The translations under genes were made by a program, and so were the position numbers. This document shows, piece after piece, positions 20,627 to 64,000 of a stretch of 64,000 nucleotides of DNA. A model generated the notes under the pieces. That model worked only from the letters and a program-made list of their open reading frames with translations, did no database searches and was not told where the DNA came from. Origin of the DNA: Phymorhynchus buccinoides (taxonomy: Eukaryota > Mollusca > Gastropoda > Neogastropoda > Raphitomidae); assembly GCA_017654935.2 (NCBI GenBank), contig CM065690.1, forward strand, positions 13,404,367-13,468,366. Direction: 5' to 3'. Within the stretch, counting starts at the first letter, position 1. Each line of letters opens with the position of its first letter.

Positions 20627-21085
20627 TTCTTCCTCTTCGATCGCTCAGACAGTTTCCTGTCGATTATGACCGTAGATGCGTCATGCTGCCGTTATGCGCC
20701 TAACTATGAAATAGCTAGGCCCAGCAAGTCCAGACTTCGGCTGGAAGAAATTTTGTTGAAAGCGTTTCTTGAAAAAAGCAGGCATGGGAATTGTCCGCGA
20801 AATCGCGGATTTCTGCGAGAGAGAAAAATTGAAATTGTTACTAAATACTTCGTTTTTGTTACTTAATACTTCAATTGGGGGGCTTTTCAGAGTTTTTTGT
20901 CTCTGACAATTCCCATGCCTGAAAAAGTCTGGAAAATGGACCGGTACGGCAGAAAGATAGTAGATGACAGTAAGCAAAGGGAAAAGGCAGAGTCAAAGAG
21001 AGTAACAGATTAGAGGAAGCTACAAGCACATAGCTTCCAGAAGGCGGGGGAACTATTTATGCAAAAGATCCCCCGGTGCATGCAT
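20627..21085 (+). repeat. Family G repeat, copy 3, interrupted
   Basis: TTCTTCTTCCTCTTCGATCG start, GGCCCAGCAAGTCC, then AGAGTAACAGATTAGAGGAA to the CCCCACGGAGG end. A small inverted-repeat element at 20779-20921 splits it. Confidence 0.65.
20779..20921. mobile_element. 143-bp MITE with perfect 17-bp inverted termini
   Basis: CAGGCATGGGAATTGTC at the left and GACAATTCCCATGCCTG at the right are exact reverse complements. It is inserted in a family-G repeat between A-rich flanks (GAAAAAAG / GAAAAAGT). CAG-type termini fit a hAT-like MITE (inference). Confidence 0.65.
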
Positions 21086-21177
21086 CCCCACGGAGGGATA
21101 GATTGTATGTCAAAAGCATGCGCGTATTGATCTTGCCTGTTGATGTATGTGATTGGAAGCATCTGTTGTCTTCGATT

Positions 21178-21422
21178 TTAACCCTTTCACCACCAAAGTC
21201 ACATTTTAGCACCACAGTGATTTAACACCTATGTCACTAAAAGACATCAAATTGGGTCTATTATCCAAAGACCCTACTGTCTTAGTTTTGGGAAGTAGGG
21301 ATAGACTTTATTTTATATCTGTCACAGAAGAATCCCCAATACTGCAGATGGATTTTGTTCTCTACCCAGGTAAATTTAATGAGAATGTTTGGCTGAAATA
21401 TGGCTGGCGGTGAAAGGGTTAA
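21178..21422. mobile_element. piggyBac-like MITE (family A), copy 5
   Basis: TTAACCCTTTCACCACCA to TGGCGGTGAAAGGGTTAA, in the opposite orientation to copy 1. Confidence 0.75.
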
Positions 21423-22150
21423 TTGAATGAGTGTTTTTTAAAAAATGAACATGGATAATATGAATAATAATCATGCTGTTGCAGTTCTTGATATTATAAA
21501 TCAATCGTGTCATTGCTGCAAAATGGTCCATAATTTATTAACGCATTTACCAGTACACACATACAATACATGTAGGATTCACATTGTTCTAAGATGGTGT
21601 AAAGAAAAGTGGGTAAAGAGCACTGTAATGTAAATGATTGTCATTTTTCTTGACTTTTTGGGGGGTTTTAATTCTTAAACATCCTATTTCTCATCCGAGA
21701 GTGTTGTGACACGGTTGAATGATGACGGATGGTGTGAGATTTTGAGAAAAAAATTGCATGAAATAAATAGACGGTACCAACATTACTTGTGATGTTATTG
21801 GTCTGTTGGTGTATACGTACGACTATGCGTGTGTGTGTTGCATACTTATTTTTCAGTGGGGAGGAGGATGGGGGATGGTGTGGGGCTGTTTTTTTGCTTT
21901 CAGTTTCATCTGATCTCATCACAACTACACCCTTCTGTTCTGTTACGACTCTCTCACCAGCAGTGACCCTAAGTCTCACAGAATTATTATAATTTTAAGT
22001 AAGCAAAAAAAGTATTTCATGCATTTAATTTGCTAACGTTTTGCTAAATTTGTGGATTTCTGTTTGTCAAATTAAGTTCTAAGTAGGTCTTTGGTGCTCA
22101 AATTATCTGGTCTTGCCCCCAATTGCCTCAAATAATCGAAGACAATGGGA
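21423..22150. other. Non-coding stretch, nothing recognised
   Basis: AT-rich. The short frames at 21445-21633 (+), 21789-21992 (+) and 21668-21979 (-) have no domain or splice context. Confidence 0.4.
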
Positions 22151-22159
22151 TCTTCTTCT

Positions 22160-22830
22160 TTTTCCTCTTCTTCTTCTTCTGCGTTCCCATGCTATGGCCA
22201 CTGCAACGACCACCTTTTTACAAGAGTGAATGGCCAGAATGGCCCAATAAGGCCAGAAAATAGTAGATAACAGTAACAAAACAAGGGCATCCATCGCAGC
22301 AGGCCCCGCCAGCGCAGCATCATCAGCGCCAGGCGGTTCACCTTCGGGGCCTGCATCAAGCCAAGATTAAAATTAGGGATAGGGGCCATAGGCCAAAGTA
22401 GTGGCAAATGAAAGGCAGGAGCTGTGCCGGTCGGGGTCCGCCCCGGTGAGCGCTTCGCTAGCCGGATTGGTCCAGCCTGGATACTATGAAAAAGCCTATG
22501 GACAAATGTAATATACTGTCAATACCACCAGACAGTTTACTTCTTTTTTCTTTTAAATCATTAAGTTCAAACTCTCATTTGCGCTCTCCCAGTTTCCGTC
22601 GAGTTTATAGCCTTCATAGGCTCCTTCGACGTACAGATCCAGATCCAGATCCAGATCCAAACAGTAGTTTTTAAGATAATCGATACACAGACAGACAGAC
22701 ACACAAACCGATCGCAATACCTCGGCCTCTGGCCGGGTATTGAAAAGGCAAGTGTCAAAGAACTGATAGAGGAAATTTCCAGAAGGTGGGGAAATATTTT
22801 TGTAACTGAAAGATCCCCCGGTATCCCCAC
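22160..22830 (+). repeat. Family G repeat, copy 4, interrupted and degraded
   Basis: The TTCTTCTTCTTCTGCGTTCC start at about 22160 and the AGAAGGTGGGGAAAT / ATCCCCCGGTATCCCCAC end at about 22790-22830 bracket unrelated sequence. That sequence includes a direct run of GATCCA near 22637. Confidence 0.5.
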
Positions 22831-22858
22831 GGGGGGGGGGGGGGGGGGGGGGGGGGGG
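22831..22858 (+). repeat. Poly(G) tract, 28 nt
   Basis: An uninterrupted run of G grows from the GGTATCCCCACGGGGG end of a family-G repeat. Confidence 0.95.
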
Positions 22859-23007
22859 ACGATGGGATCAATTGTCTATTAGCAACAGCTGTAGTGTACG
22901 CGTAGGATGGGGGAAAAAAACTGAAACAGACTAGGATGGGTTGAATGGGCCCACCATGGGAACATCATTCAATATCGGCTGTGATTAATATTAACGCTCC
23001 AATTAAG

Positions 23008-23164
23008 CAGGGACGGTATTCATGTCGAGATAGCATGAGACTTAGCATGATGCTAACTTAGAAGCTCTTCCAATGTCCTATAGGATTTAATAGGACTTTT
23101 GGAAGAGCTTCTAAGTTAGCATCATGCTAAGTCTCATGCTATCTCGACATGAATACCGTCCCTG
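23008..23164. mobile_element. Snap-back palindrome MITE (family D), copy 1
   Basis: The whole element is two complementary arms of more than 60 bp, starting CAGGGACGGTATTCATGTCG, around a short centre (CCTATAGGATTTAATAGG). Copy 2 (24231) is nearly identical. Copy 3 (40253) differs in the outer arms on both sides. Confidence 0.85.
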
Positions 23165-23456
23165 GTGTATTGTGGCATTATGTTTGGCTGTGATTGTTTT
23201 AATGCCCCCCCCAGACAGTGATCAATATCGATATAACGTTAGTGTTTAACTAGTATCTACCAATTTGTCCGTAAAAAAAATGTTGTTGTAGGCTACAATA
23301 TTGTACTCCCTCGAACAAACTAGAGACTGGGTATACATGCAGAATGATGTTGGTCAAAAGTTCCTGTAAACACACACACACACGCACGCACGCACACACA
23401 CAGTGGGATAAAGAGAACAGTAAACACCCAGGTAGTGGCAATTTAAAATTTTCGGT

Positions 23457-23704
23457 TTAACCCTTTCACCGCCAAAGTCGCATTTTAGCACCACAGTGGT
23501 TTAACACCTATGTCACTAAAAGGCATCAAATTGGGGTCTGTTATCGAAAGACCCCGTTGTCTTAGTTTGGGGAAGTAAGGATAGACCTTATTTTATATAT
23601 ATGTCACAGAAGAATCCCCAATACTGCAGAGGGATTTTGTTCTCTATCCAGGTAAATGTAATGGACATTTTGGGCTGAAATATGGTTGGCGGTGAAAGGG
23701 TTAA
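23457..23704. mobile_element. piggyBac-like MITE (family A), copy 6
   Basis: TTAA-flanked CCCTTTCACCGCC and GGCGGTGAAAGGG termini. The interior is nearly identical to copies 5 and 7. Confidence 0.8.
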
Positions 23705-23866
23705 TGTTAAAACCTTTGTCGATAAAACCAAGGACTGCTAAAGAAAGCGAATGGCTGTGCCTTTTTATGCCCTTTGTTGTCAGCAGAAATCACCACTCAC
23801 TCACACACACGACTATGCACATACATTTACAAGCAAGTTTAAATGTAAATATGTGTTCCATGTTTT

Positions 23867-24484
23867 TTTGTTTGTGGCTCAAGCCACAAACCTATAACTC
23901 ACTTTGTCGGTCGGTCGGTCTGTCGTTCCAAAATTGTCGCACTTCAAATCGAGGCTACCTGAATGAATGAAATTTGGAATTTTACGTCCTCTCGACCTGG
24001 GAAGGCACATTTGTGAGAATCGAGGCTACCTTTCAAAATTAATTGAGGCCGCTCTTTAAAATGATGTATTTTAAAAGCGTACAAAATAATAAACATACGT
24101 AATACAGACACTACAACAGACACGACGAGTATGCGGTGCTTCTTTTGATGAGCATAAGTAGGATACATAGTTTTAAATGTTTTCCAAAAGATATAAAAAG
24201 TTACGAAAGGGTGCAGAGATAACATTCTGGAACGGTATTCATGTCGAGATAGCATGAGACTTAGCATGATGCTAACTTAGAAGCTCTTCCAATGTCCTAT
24301 AGGATTTAATAGGACTTTTGGAAGAGCTTCTAAGTTAGCATCATGCTAAGTCTCATGCTATCTCGACATGAATACCGTCCCTGGTTTACAGATTAAAATT
24401 ATTGAAAAGCCAGGGGAGGTGACTCCTGATTGGAGTGGTAAAAATAGACCGCGCGCCACAAACTATTGCGATTTTGCGCTTGTT
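23867..24484. mobile_element. Family E element, copy 2, with two insertions
   Basis: Same ends as the copy at 19002. It is interrupted at about 23957-24015 by a short segment containing ACGTCCTCTCGACCTGGGAA, and at 24231-24384 by a snap-back palindrome. Confidence 0.7.
24231..24384. mobile_element. Snap-back palindrome MITE (family D), copy 2, with empty site elsewhere
   Basis: Inserted in a family-E element. Uninterrupted copies at 19002 and 58779 read AACATTCTGGTTTACAG. Here the palindrome lies between CTGG (24227-24230) and a second CTGG (24381-24384). This defines a roughly 150-bp insertion and a probable 4-bp target duplication. Confidence 0.85.
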
Positions 24485-24960
24485 AATTAATATTTTCATT
24501 TTGATATATCTCATTATGCTACACAGGTGGAAGAGAAGTTTCCATGTGCGTTGTGCAATGTCAATGGACAATTAAGATACATGACTTATGACACACGTGC
24601 GCATACTTGCATGCAGCACAGATGTTTTACACACATCCCACTTAAATGCCAACAAACACACACACACACACACACGCACATTTCAATAACTAAAGTTACA
24701 GCAATATCCCCTATGGCGCAATAACTAAAGTTACAGGACGTCAAACATTAATATTCGCACACACACATTCTTATGCACGCGGACGCTATCTGTGCACATG
24801 CACCGATCTGTGCACATGCAATCATTATTTCAGGCATACACACACTTGTGCGAATTTCCAAATAGCAAGCTTATTCCGTGCCTTATAGAAGTAGGCTAAT
24901 AGAGGGTTGTGTTATGTTTGTTTGATTGTTTTTTGATTGCTACACACAATTAGAGTTGAG

Positions 24961-25305
24961 AACCGGTTCAAAAATCCAAACCGGTTTTAAACCGATTTCC
25001 CCTCTTCGAACCGGTTTTACCGAACCGGTTTTTTAAACCAGTACTCGCATCACTAGTTTCACCTATGCAAACATATTTATTTGTCAGAATATTCACACAC
25101 ACGCACGCACACGCACACATACACACAATAAAGAAACTTAATATTTTAATTATGACACACACACACTCAACTCAACACTCAAAGCCATACACCACCACAA
25201 ACTAGAAACAGCTACTCTTGGTTTACAAACACCCAATCTGCGCTGAGAATCAGTGTTGTTCTTCAAAAAGAATGCGCTATTCAGTTTGCAGTTAAAAAAC
25301 CGGTT
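24961..25305. promoter_or_regulatory. Cluster of five AACCGGTT octamers
   Basis: AACCGGTT occurs at 24961, 24979, 25009, 25023 and 25298, with further degenerate AACCG words. The octamer is the Grainyhead/CP2-type consensus (established), but the cluster could equally be the ends of an unrecognised transposon. Confidence 0.3.
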
Positions 25306-25564
25306 CACAGCAACTCGAATCGGTTTTTCGAACCGCAAAAGTTCAGCACCGCTTTTTCGGTTCGAATACAAATATTCAGGTACGCATTAAACGTTTGCAT
25401 TTAAGTACGGGAACTGCAGCATATTCGAGCACCTTAACTTTAAGCTCCATTATTCAGAAAACGTCACCACAGAATTTTACGAATACTAGCGCAACGCCTA
25501 GTACTGGCAATGCACCGTACTGGTAACGCCTAGTAACGGTAACGCCAAGTACTGGTAACGCTGA

Positions 25565-26035
25565 GTACAGCAAATTTGAAGCGATTCGGTTAAGAAACGG
25601 CGGAGTTACTAGGCCCCGTTTCACGTTGGCGCTGCTGTGAGAGTGACGCGCTCTCCCGATTGTCTTCCAATTTGCTGCTAGGCTTTGCCCGGGCCATAGC
25701 AAGGCTGACAGCCAATTTGAGGCGATTCGGTTAAGAAACGGCGGAGTTATTGGTGAAAAGGTAAAGCAGCGTATAGCGCACGCGTTTTGAACCGATTCGC
25801 TTCCGGTTTGGCACACCGATAGTCACCGTACCCGGTCATGTACCTGCCACATTTGAAGGCAATGGGTCCAGAAACGCCGGAGATACGGGCGCCGAGAGGC
25901 CGGCGGATGCGCGTTTGGCGCATTTGCGAAACCGCGCAAATGACACGGCCGCCTCGGTTGCCGTTGCCATCGCCCCGTGAGGGCTCACAGCAAATTTGAA
26001 GCGATTCGGTCGAAAAACGGCGGAGTTATAAGGCC
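25565..26035. repeat. GC-rich degenerate module repeat
   Basis: A module with AATTTGAAGCGATTCGGTTA and AAACGGCGGAGTTA occurs near 25568, 25709 and 25988, with a diverged form near 25845 and a relative near 55835. The sequence is far more GC-rich than its surroundings. The minus frame at 25454-25816 contains the repeated peptide TPPFLNRIASN, which simply reflects the repeat. Confidence 0.6.
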
Positions 26036-26532
26036 CGTTTCGTGTTTCAGACAGACACACACGCACACAGACACGGGACTTGCCAAATTACTATATGATC
26101 ATCCCAGCAAGTCAGAAACAGCAAATACTTCATTTTCAAAACATTTATTTTGTAATCAAGTGAAAGATAACCAAAATAATGCAACTTATATGATTTACAA
26201 ACACTGCTCAAATTAGCATCTCCTGAAGCAATATTGAGCACCGATGTTTTAAATATGAGCAGGGGTACTCAATATTGCTGTATGTTCTGTGTGGTTTTAA
26301 CGGAACATTGCAGGCTTTAATAGATACATGATATGTTGCTTTGTTTGGAAACAATAACTGTTTGTGACAAATCACAGCATCAAAACGTGTGTCACAGCAA
26401 GTCTGTGGCCCAAATTTTACATCAAAAGTGGTAACAAGTGATTAAAATCTGTCTAAAATACTTACCCCCAAAACAGCAGCTGGAAACGTCTGCGGTAGAG
26501 CAAATAAAGGAAATGCATTCCAGTGCGAGGCT

Positions 26533-26779
26533 TTGACCCTTTCACCGCCAAAGTCGCATTTTAGCACCACAGTGATTGTAACACCTATGTCACTAAAAGG
26601 CATCAAATTGGGGTCTATTATCCAAAGACCCTATTGTCTTAGTTTTGGGAAGTAAGGATAGACCTTATTTTATATATTTCACAGAAGAATCCCCAATACT
26701 GCGGATGGATTTTGTTCTCTACCCAGGTAAATCTAATGGACTTATTTGGCTGAAATATGGTTGGCGGTGAAACGGTTAA
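26533..26779. mobile_element. piggyBac-like MITE (family A), copy 7
   Basis: Left flank mutated to TTGA, right flank TTAA. Termini CCCTTTCACCGCC and GGCGGTGAAACGG. Confidence 0.75.
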
Positions 26780-27111
26780 AACACATGGCTCGTGCTTAGT
26801 TGTCTAAAACAATGGGGTGCTCATATTTCCAACATGCTCAAATATGCTGCAGTTCCCCTACTACTTGGGCTGAATATATTTTACTTTCAAATCTCGAACC
26901 ACAGGACAACAAATAAAAGAGTAATATGAACAACATCTTCATCTGCAGCACAACACAGTCTACACATGATATTACTTATTCTATATTGTTACTGTACCTA
27001 AATCGATGTGAGGCAATATCTGAAACTCCAAATCCTTAGTAAGTGTACTTTTTAGGCTATATGCCTGTATATCAATCAGTGTCAAGATATGGCTCAAAGC
27101 AATTTGTTGTC

Positions 27112-27239
27112 TTAAAGACCCACCACGTCACGTGTCAAAATCACGGTTGTGTTTTCCCTCTATATAGCTGGTAGGAAATCTTAAGAAATCTTCCAAGCAT
27201 ACGAAGGAATGTGACACGTGACGTGGGGGGTCTTTAAAG
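27112..27239. mobile_element. Short palindromic MITE (family N), copy 2
   Basis: TTAAAGACCCACCACGTCAC at the left, GTGACGTGGGGGGTCTTTAA at the right. Confidence 0.7.
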
Positions 27240-27329
27240 GATCTATATATATATTCGCTGAAACGATCACTGGTGTAGATATGATCACGCCAGTCCTGCC
27301 ATCTACAGTCTATTACACGTTGTTTCAGT

Positions 27330-27624
27330 GAAACATTCAGTGGAGCATTTTCAACGCCTTGATTGCCTATACCGTAAAACCAAACCGGCCATACGAATTT
27401 AGACATTTTTTAACATTTGCAACCCATGGGCTTTTTTCACAGTGACATAAAGATTATACAAAATGTTATATGCTTTGAAACATTCAGTGGAGCATTTTCA
27501 ACGCCTTGATTGCCTATACCGTAAAACCAAACCGGCCATACGAATTTAGACATTTTTTAACATTTGCAACCCATGGGCTTTTTTTCACAGTGACATAAAG
27601 ATTATACAAAATGTTATATGCTTT
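27330..27624. repeat. Near-identical tandem duplication, 147-bp period
   Basis: Copy 1 begins GAAACATTCAGTGGAGC at 27330 and copy 2 begins at 27477. They differ by one T in a homopolymer, so the event is recent. The minus frame 27128-27406 crosses copy 1 only. Confidence 0.9.
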
Positions 27625-27644
27625 GAAAGTTAACATTCATACAT

Positions 27645-28190
27645 CTGTATCGTTAAAAATTCGGGACTTTTCTGGAGTTGCACTGCCTCCGGACATTGCC
27701 TCCAGCATTGTTCCCACCATCTTTGTATCTACAACGATTATGCAAAATGTTATATGCTTTGAAAGTTAACTTATTCATACATCAGTATCGTTAAAAATTC
27801 GGGACTTTTCCGGAGTTGCACTGCGTCCGGGCATTGCTTCCAGTATTGTTCCCACCATCTTTGTATCTACAAATGTCCCATATGTGTCTGTTCCAGACCG
27901 AGGGGACGTAAAACACAATTTTTCATTTATTTATTTATTTATTTATTAAGACAACTTTTATAGCGCCTAATCTTTAAGCTCTAAGCGCTTCATTCATTCA
28001 TTCAAGCTAACTTAGTAGTTCTCCCCGTGGGGATACCGGGGGTCTTTCGTAAAAATAGATCCCACACCTTCTCGAATTCGGGACTTTCCTCAGTGGTGTT
28101 GCACTGCCTCCGGGCATTGCCTCCATGATCGTTCCCACCATCTTAATGTCTACTAATGTCCCATATGTGTCTGTTCCAGACCGGAGGACG
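27645..28190. repeat. Family B repeats, three partial copies
   Basis: CTGCCTCCGG(A/G)CATTGC with TTGTTCCCACCATC occurs at about 27685, 27820 and 28105. Two copies continue into AATGTCCCATATGTGTCTG and GGACGT. An ATTT-repeat tail at 27925 and a CTCCCCGTGGGGATACC family-G fragment at 28020 lie between them. Confidence 0.6.
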
Positions 28191-28434
28191 TTAACCCTTT
28201 CACCGCCAATGTCGCACTATTTTTGCACCACAATGATTTAGCAACCATGTCATGAAAGCTCTTGAAATCAGGATCTGTTCATGATAGTGTGTTCCTACAT
28301 TTGGGCAGTTAGGATTGACCCCATTCTAAATGTGTCACAGAGAAATCCAACACTTGCTGACAAAGTCTGTTCTGTAGCCAAGTAGCTTTAATGGAAAGGT
28401 TTGGCTCAAAGATGGCTGGCGGTGAAAGGGTTAA
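28191..28434. mobile_element. piggyBac-like MITE (family A), copy 8
   Basis: TTAACCCTTTCACCGCCA to GGCGGTGAAAGGGTTAA. The interior is more diverged than in copies 5-7, which suggests an older insertion. Confidence 0.75.
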
Positions 28435-28487
28435 ACAGAATTTCATCATCGAAGTTCGATCTGTGCTTGTACTGAATTTCCTTTAAT

Positions 28488-28733
28488 CTGCCACTCTCTC
28501 TTTGACTGCCTTTTCGCTTCGCTTTGCTTTCTGTCATCTACTATCTTTCTGACTTATTGGCCCATTCTCCTGCCTTTAAAAAAAAACCCATATTCCAAAT
28601 ATCTTTTCTCCTGAATGTGTCGGCTGTACGCAGCGGGGAGACAAGTGAAAACTGTAAAACGGACACGTGACATACGTACCTTACCCATTATGACCATGGC
28701 CTGGGAACGCAGAACCAGAAGAAGAAGAAACTT
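28488..28733 (-). repeat. Family G repeat, copy 5
   Basis: CTCTCTTTGACTGCC and TTGGCCCATTCTCCTGCC through ATGGCCTGGGAACGCAGAA to a GAAGAAGAAGAAA tail at 28718-28731. Confidence 0.65.
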
Positions 28734-28906
28734 AGTTGTTTTCCATCCTTGTTAACTTTAAATGCAAGACATTTAACATAAATTTTTAAATATATCGGGT
28801 ACCTTTCTAATTCAGTCCCCATAAACTAAATCATTTGGAGTGCGGTTATTAACGTTTTAAAGCATAACAAATGGGATTTTTCGGATAATATCTTCCCTTT
28901 GAAAAT

Positions 28907-29227
<321 letters not shown>

Positions 29228-29369
29228 GGGGGGGGGGGGGGTGTAGCCGGGTGGTGGGGAGGGGTGCCCGGTGGGCTAGTGGTATGAATCATGCACCCAA
29301 GTCACATGTATTGTGTGAATCTCACGACCCCTCCAAGCTGTGCTCAGTGAGGCTATAGCTATCCTCTGA

Positions 29370-29570
29370 AGTCGTAGTGTGGCTGCTCACGTGGTGGGGT
29401 AATCACTCAAAAACGGTCAAACACTGTGACGTCCTGTTCTAGGCCTAATCCCTGCCGGGCCTCGGCAGTAGCTGGCGCATTTGTACCATAGTGTTCAAGT
29501 ACTTCGATCGGCTGTTGGGATGATCCCTGGAGTCTTTTAGCCAGGGTACGACAACAGTCTAGCTGGTTGA
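29370..29570 (+). repeat. Family H repeat, copy 1
   Basis: GCTCACGTGGTGGGGTAATC, GCATTTGTACCATAGTGTTC, GGGATGATCCCTGGAGTC and AGCCAGGGTACGACAACA match 35667-35957 and 61061-61364. Complete copies end in AAC repeats, suggesting a SINE-type tail. Confidence 0.6.
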
Positions 29571-29983
29571 TTGTACCACAAGTCGTCTTCAAAAAGTCTA
29601 GAACGGAATCGGATAGTGCCGGTTTTGGCTCGAAACTCATCTTTTTATACTTGTAACTGATTTATATTATAATCAAAATCAATGTTGGGTTTTTGGGACA
29701 AAAACAACCAATGCAGGTAGACCTCATTGTCTTTCAAATACTGGGGACAATTCTGCGAATTTTCGTTAAGATTGATAAGTCAATCAGACTGAGAGTCACA
29801 TGAATGAATGTCAATGACCAAACTTCGCTCACATGAGTGATAACAAATATTTAAAAGCTTTAAAACTATTTCTTGTTGTTGTTGTTGTTGTTTTTGTTCT
29901 GTTCATAGCAGACGACGTTCCATTATAGGTGTTATTTTTTTGTGGCGCGGAAAGCGGCCAGTGCGCCTGTGCACAGCCCACCA

Positions 29984-29989
29984 CACGTG
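29984..29989. promoter_or_regulatory. CACGTG E-box in the AMD1 5' region
   Basis: A canonical CACGTG lies 105 bp before the AMD1 start codon in a locally CpG-rich stretch (GGCGCGG, AGCGGCC, GTGCGCC). No TATA box is visible. Myc/Max-type factors bind this hexamer, and polyamine genes are known Myc targets in other animals. Whether it is promoter or 5' UTR here is unknown. Confidence 0.4.
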
Positions 29990-30093
29990 TTGCATACAAA
30001 TCCCTCCGCACATTTATTTTCGGGTCCCTTATTTTGTCGCCTCCACTGTAAGAAGATTGGCAGTAGCGCTGTCAAGTGTGCGAAGAGTAGGCA

Positions 30094-63457
<33,364 letters not shown>

Positions 63458-63748
63458 GAGATTGTGTGCAGCGGGCCGCGCGCTACGGAGCTTGCCGAGA
63501 AACCGCCCCGAAAAGGCGCGCTCGCCTTTCGAGGCGCTTGTATCTGTTCTCGGCCTCGCAAGCTCCAGGGGCCTAACTGCACACCACGAAGAATGACGGC
63601 GTGGGATTTTTGTTTGTGGTGGTGGGTTGAGTTTTTTCCGTTGTACGTCTGTCTGCGTGTTGTGTCGTCTGTGTGTATGTGGCGTTCCAGCAAAGGGAGG
63701 AGGAAGCACAAGATCCTGTGTGGGTACATCGTGCGCAAGCCTAGATAA
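63458..63748 (+). other. AMD1: 96-codon in-frame extension after the AMD1 stop (possible readthrough region)
   Basis: Directly after TAG the same frame stays open for 96 codons to TAA (63746-63748). It would encode EIVCSGPRATELAEKPPRKG, a Cys/Arg-rich middle, DFCLWWWVEFFPLYVCLRVV and a basic end (SSKGRRKHKILCGYIVRKPR). A conserved in-frame 3' extension reached by stop-codon readthrough is known for vertebrate AMD1. Whether this one is translated is unknown. Its GC-rich first half makes chance openness more likely than usual. Confidence 0.5.
63487..63566 (+). promoter_or_regulatory. Nested stem-loop in the AMD1 3' UTR
   Basis: GGAGCTTGC (63487-63495) pairs with GCAAGCTCC (63558-63566), and CGAG then pairs with CTCGG-type bases across a bulge. 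Inside, AAAGGCG (63512-63518) pairs with CGCCTTT (63523-63529) around a CGCT loop. The structure starts 29 nt after the stop codon. Confidence 0.6.
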
Positions 63749-63787
63749 GTGGTCTTTTGGGAATCTAGAGTGTGCGTTTTTGTATCT

Positions 63788-63793
63788 AATAAA
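63788..63793 (+). terminator. AMD1: AMD1 polyadenylation signal
   Basis: AATAAA about 330 nt after the stop codon, followed within 25 nt by a T/G-rich stretch (TTTTTGGTTGTTGTT). This suits cleavage near 63805-63820. Confidence 0.75.
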
Positions 63794-64000
63794 TTCTAAA
63801 TAATCACCTTTTTGGTTGTTGTTACTAAACAGAATTTCGGTTCTATAATCACTGCTGCTCTCCCCTTTTTGGTTTTTCTTTCCCAAAACTTAACGCTAAG
63901 AAGTGGTATGGCATTAAATGCCAAGAGTTTAAGACACAGGAAATAGGAGAAAAAAAAAGAGAATTTGTGACTTGGGTTTTTTCCAACTTGGCCGAAGTGA

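Overview
This is a eukaryotic, intron-rich and very repeat-rich window, most likely from a marine gastropod mollusc (inference). Exons are short and GC-rich, introns run from 0.6 to 7 kb with GT-AG ends, and the rest is packed with long (CT)n/(CA)n tracts, small inverted-repeat transposons, SINEs and LINE 3' ends. No bacterial or viral genes, rRNA genes or CRISPR arrays were seen.

One gene can be read completely. It is S-adenosylmethionine decarboxylase (AMD1/SAMDC) on the plus strand, in 12 coding exons from 30094 to 63457, giving 344 residues. The proenzyme cleavage site, the pyruvoyl/catalytic residues and the putrescine-binding acids are all present. A CACGTG box lies about 105 bp before the start codon and a poly(A) signal lies at 63788. 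An unidentified plus-strand gene ends upstream: its terminal exon is 12295..12402, and a possible internal exon is 6627..6668. The intron between them holds a 3.3-kb minisatellite whose unit resembles a 3' splice site.

Layout. 1-8800: CA/TG and CT arrays, nested inverted-repeat elements, tRNA- and U2-snRNA-headed SINEs. 8812-12075: minisatellite. 12295-12402: terminal exon of the upstream gene. 12400-30000: intergenic, mostly dispersed repeats, including a LINE fragment near 20 kb. 30094-63457: AMD1. Its introns carry further LINE fragments (33 kb, 48 kb), a MITE tandem array (45-46 kb), two related degraded transposase-like 5' ends flanking exon 8, and amplified LINE tails with (CT)n (54-55 kb). 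63458-64000: 3' UTR and flank.

The most interesting signals are: (1) a 96-codon open frame continuing in frame after the AMD1 stop codon, with a nested stem-loop just downstream; (2) a decayed tandem duplicate of AMD1 exon 3, the exon with the self-cleavage site, which behaves like a poison exon and sits 21 bp from a telomere-motif fold-back element; (3) a retroposon headed by the 5' end of U2 snRNA, with intact target-site duplications; (4) near-perfect snap-back palindromes whose two arms change together between copies, with a recoverable empty site; and (5) the splice-acceptor-like minisatellite.
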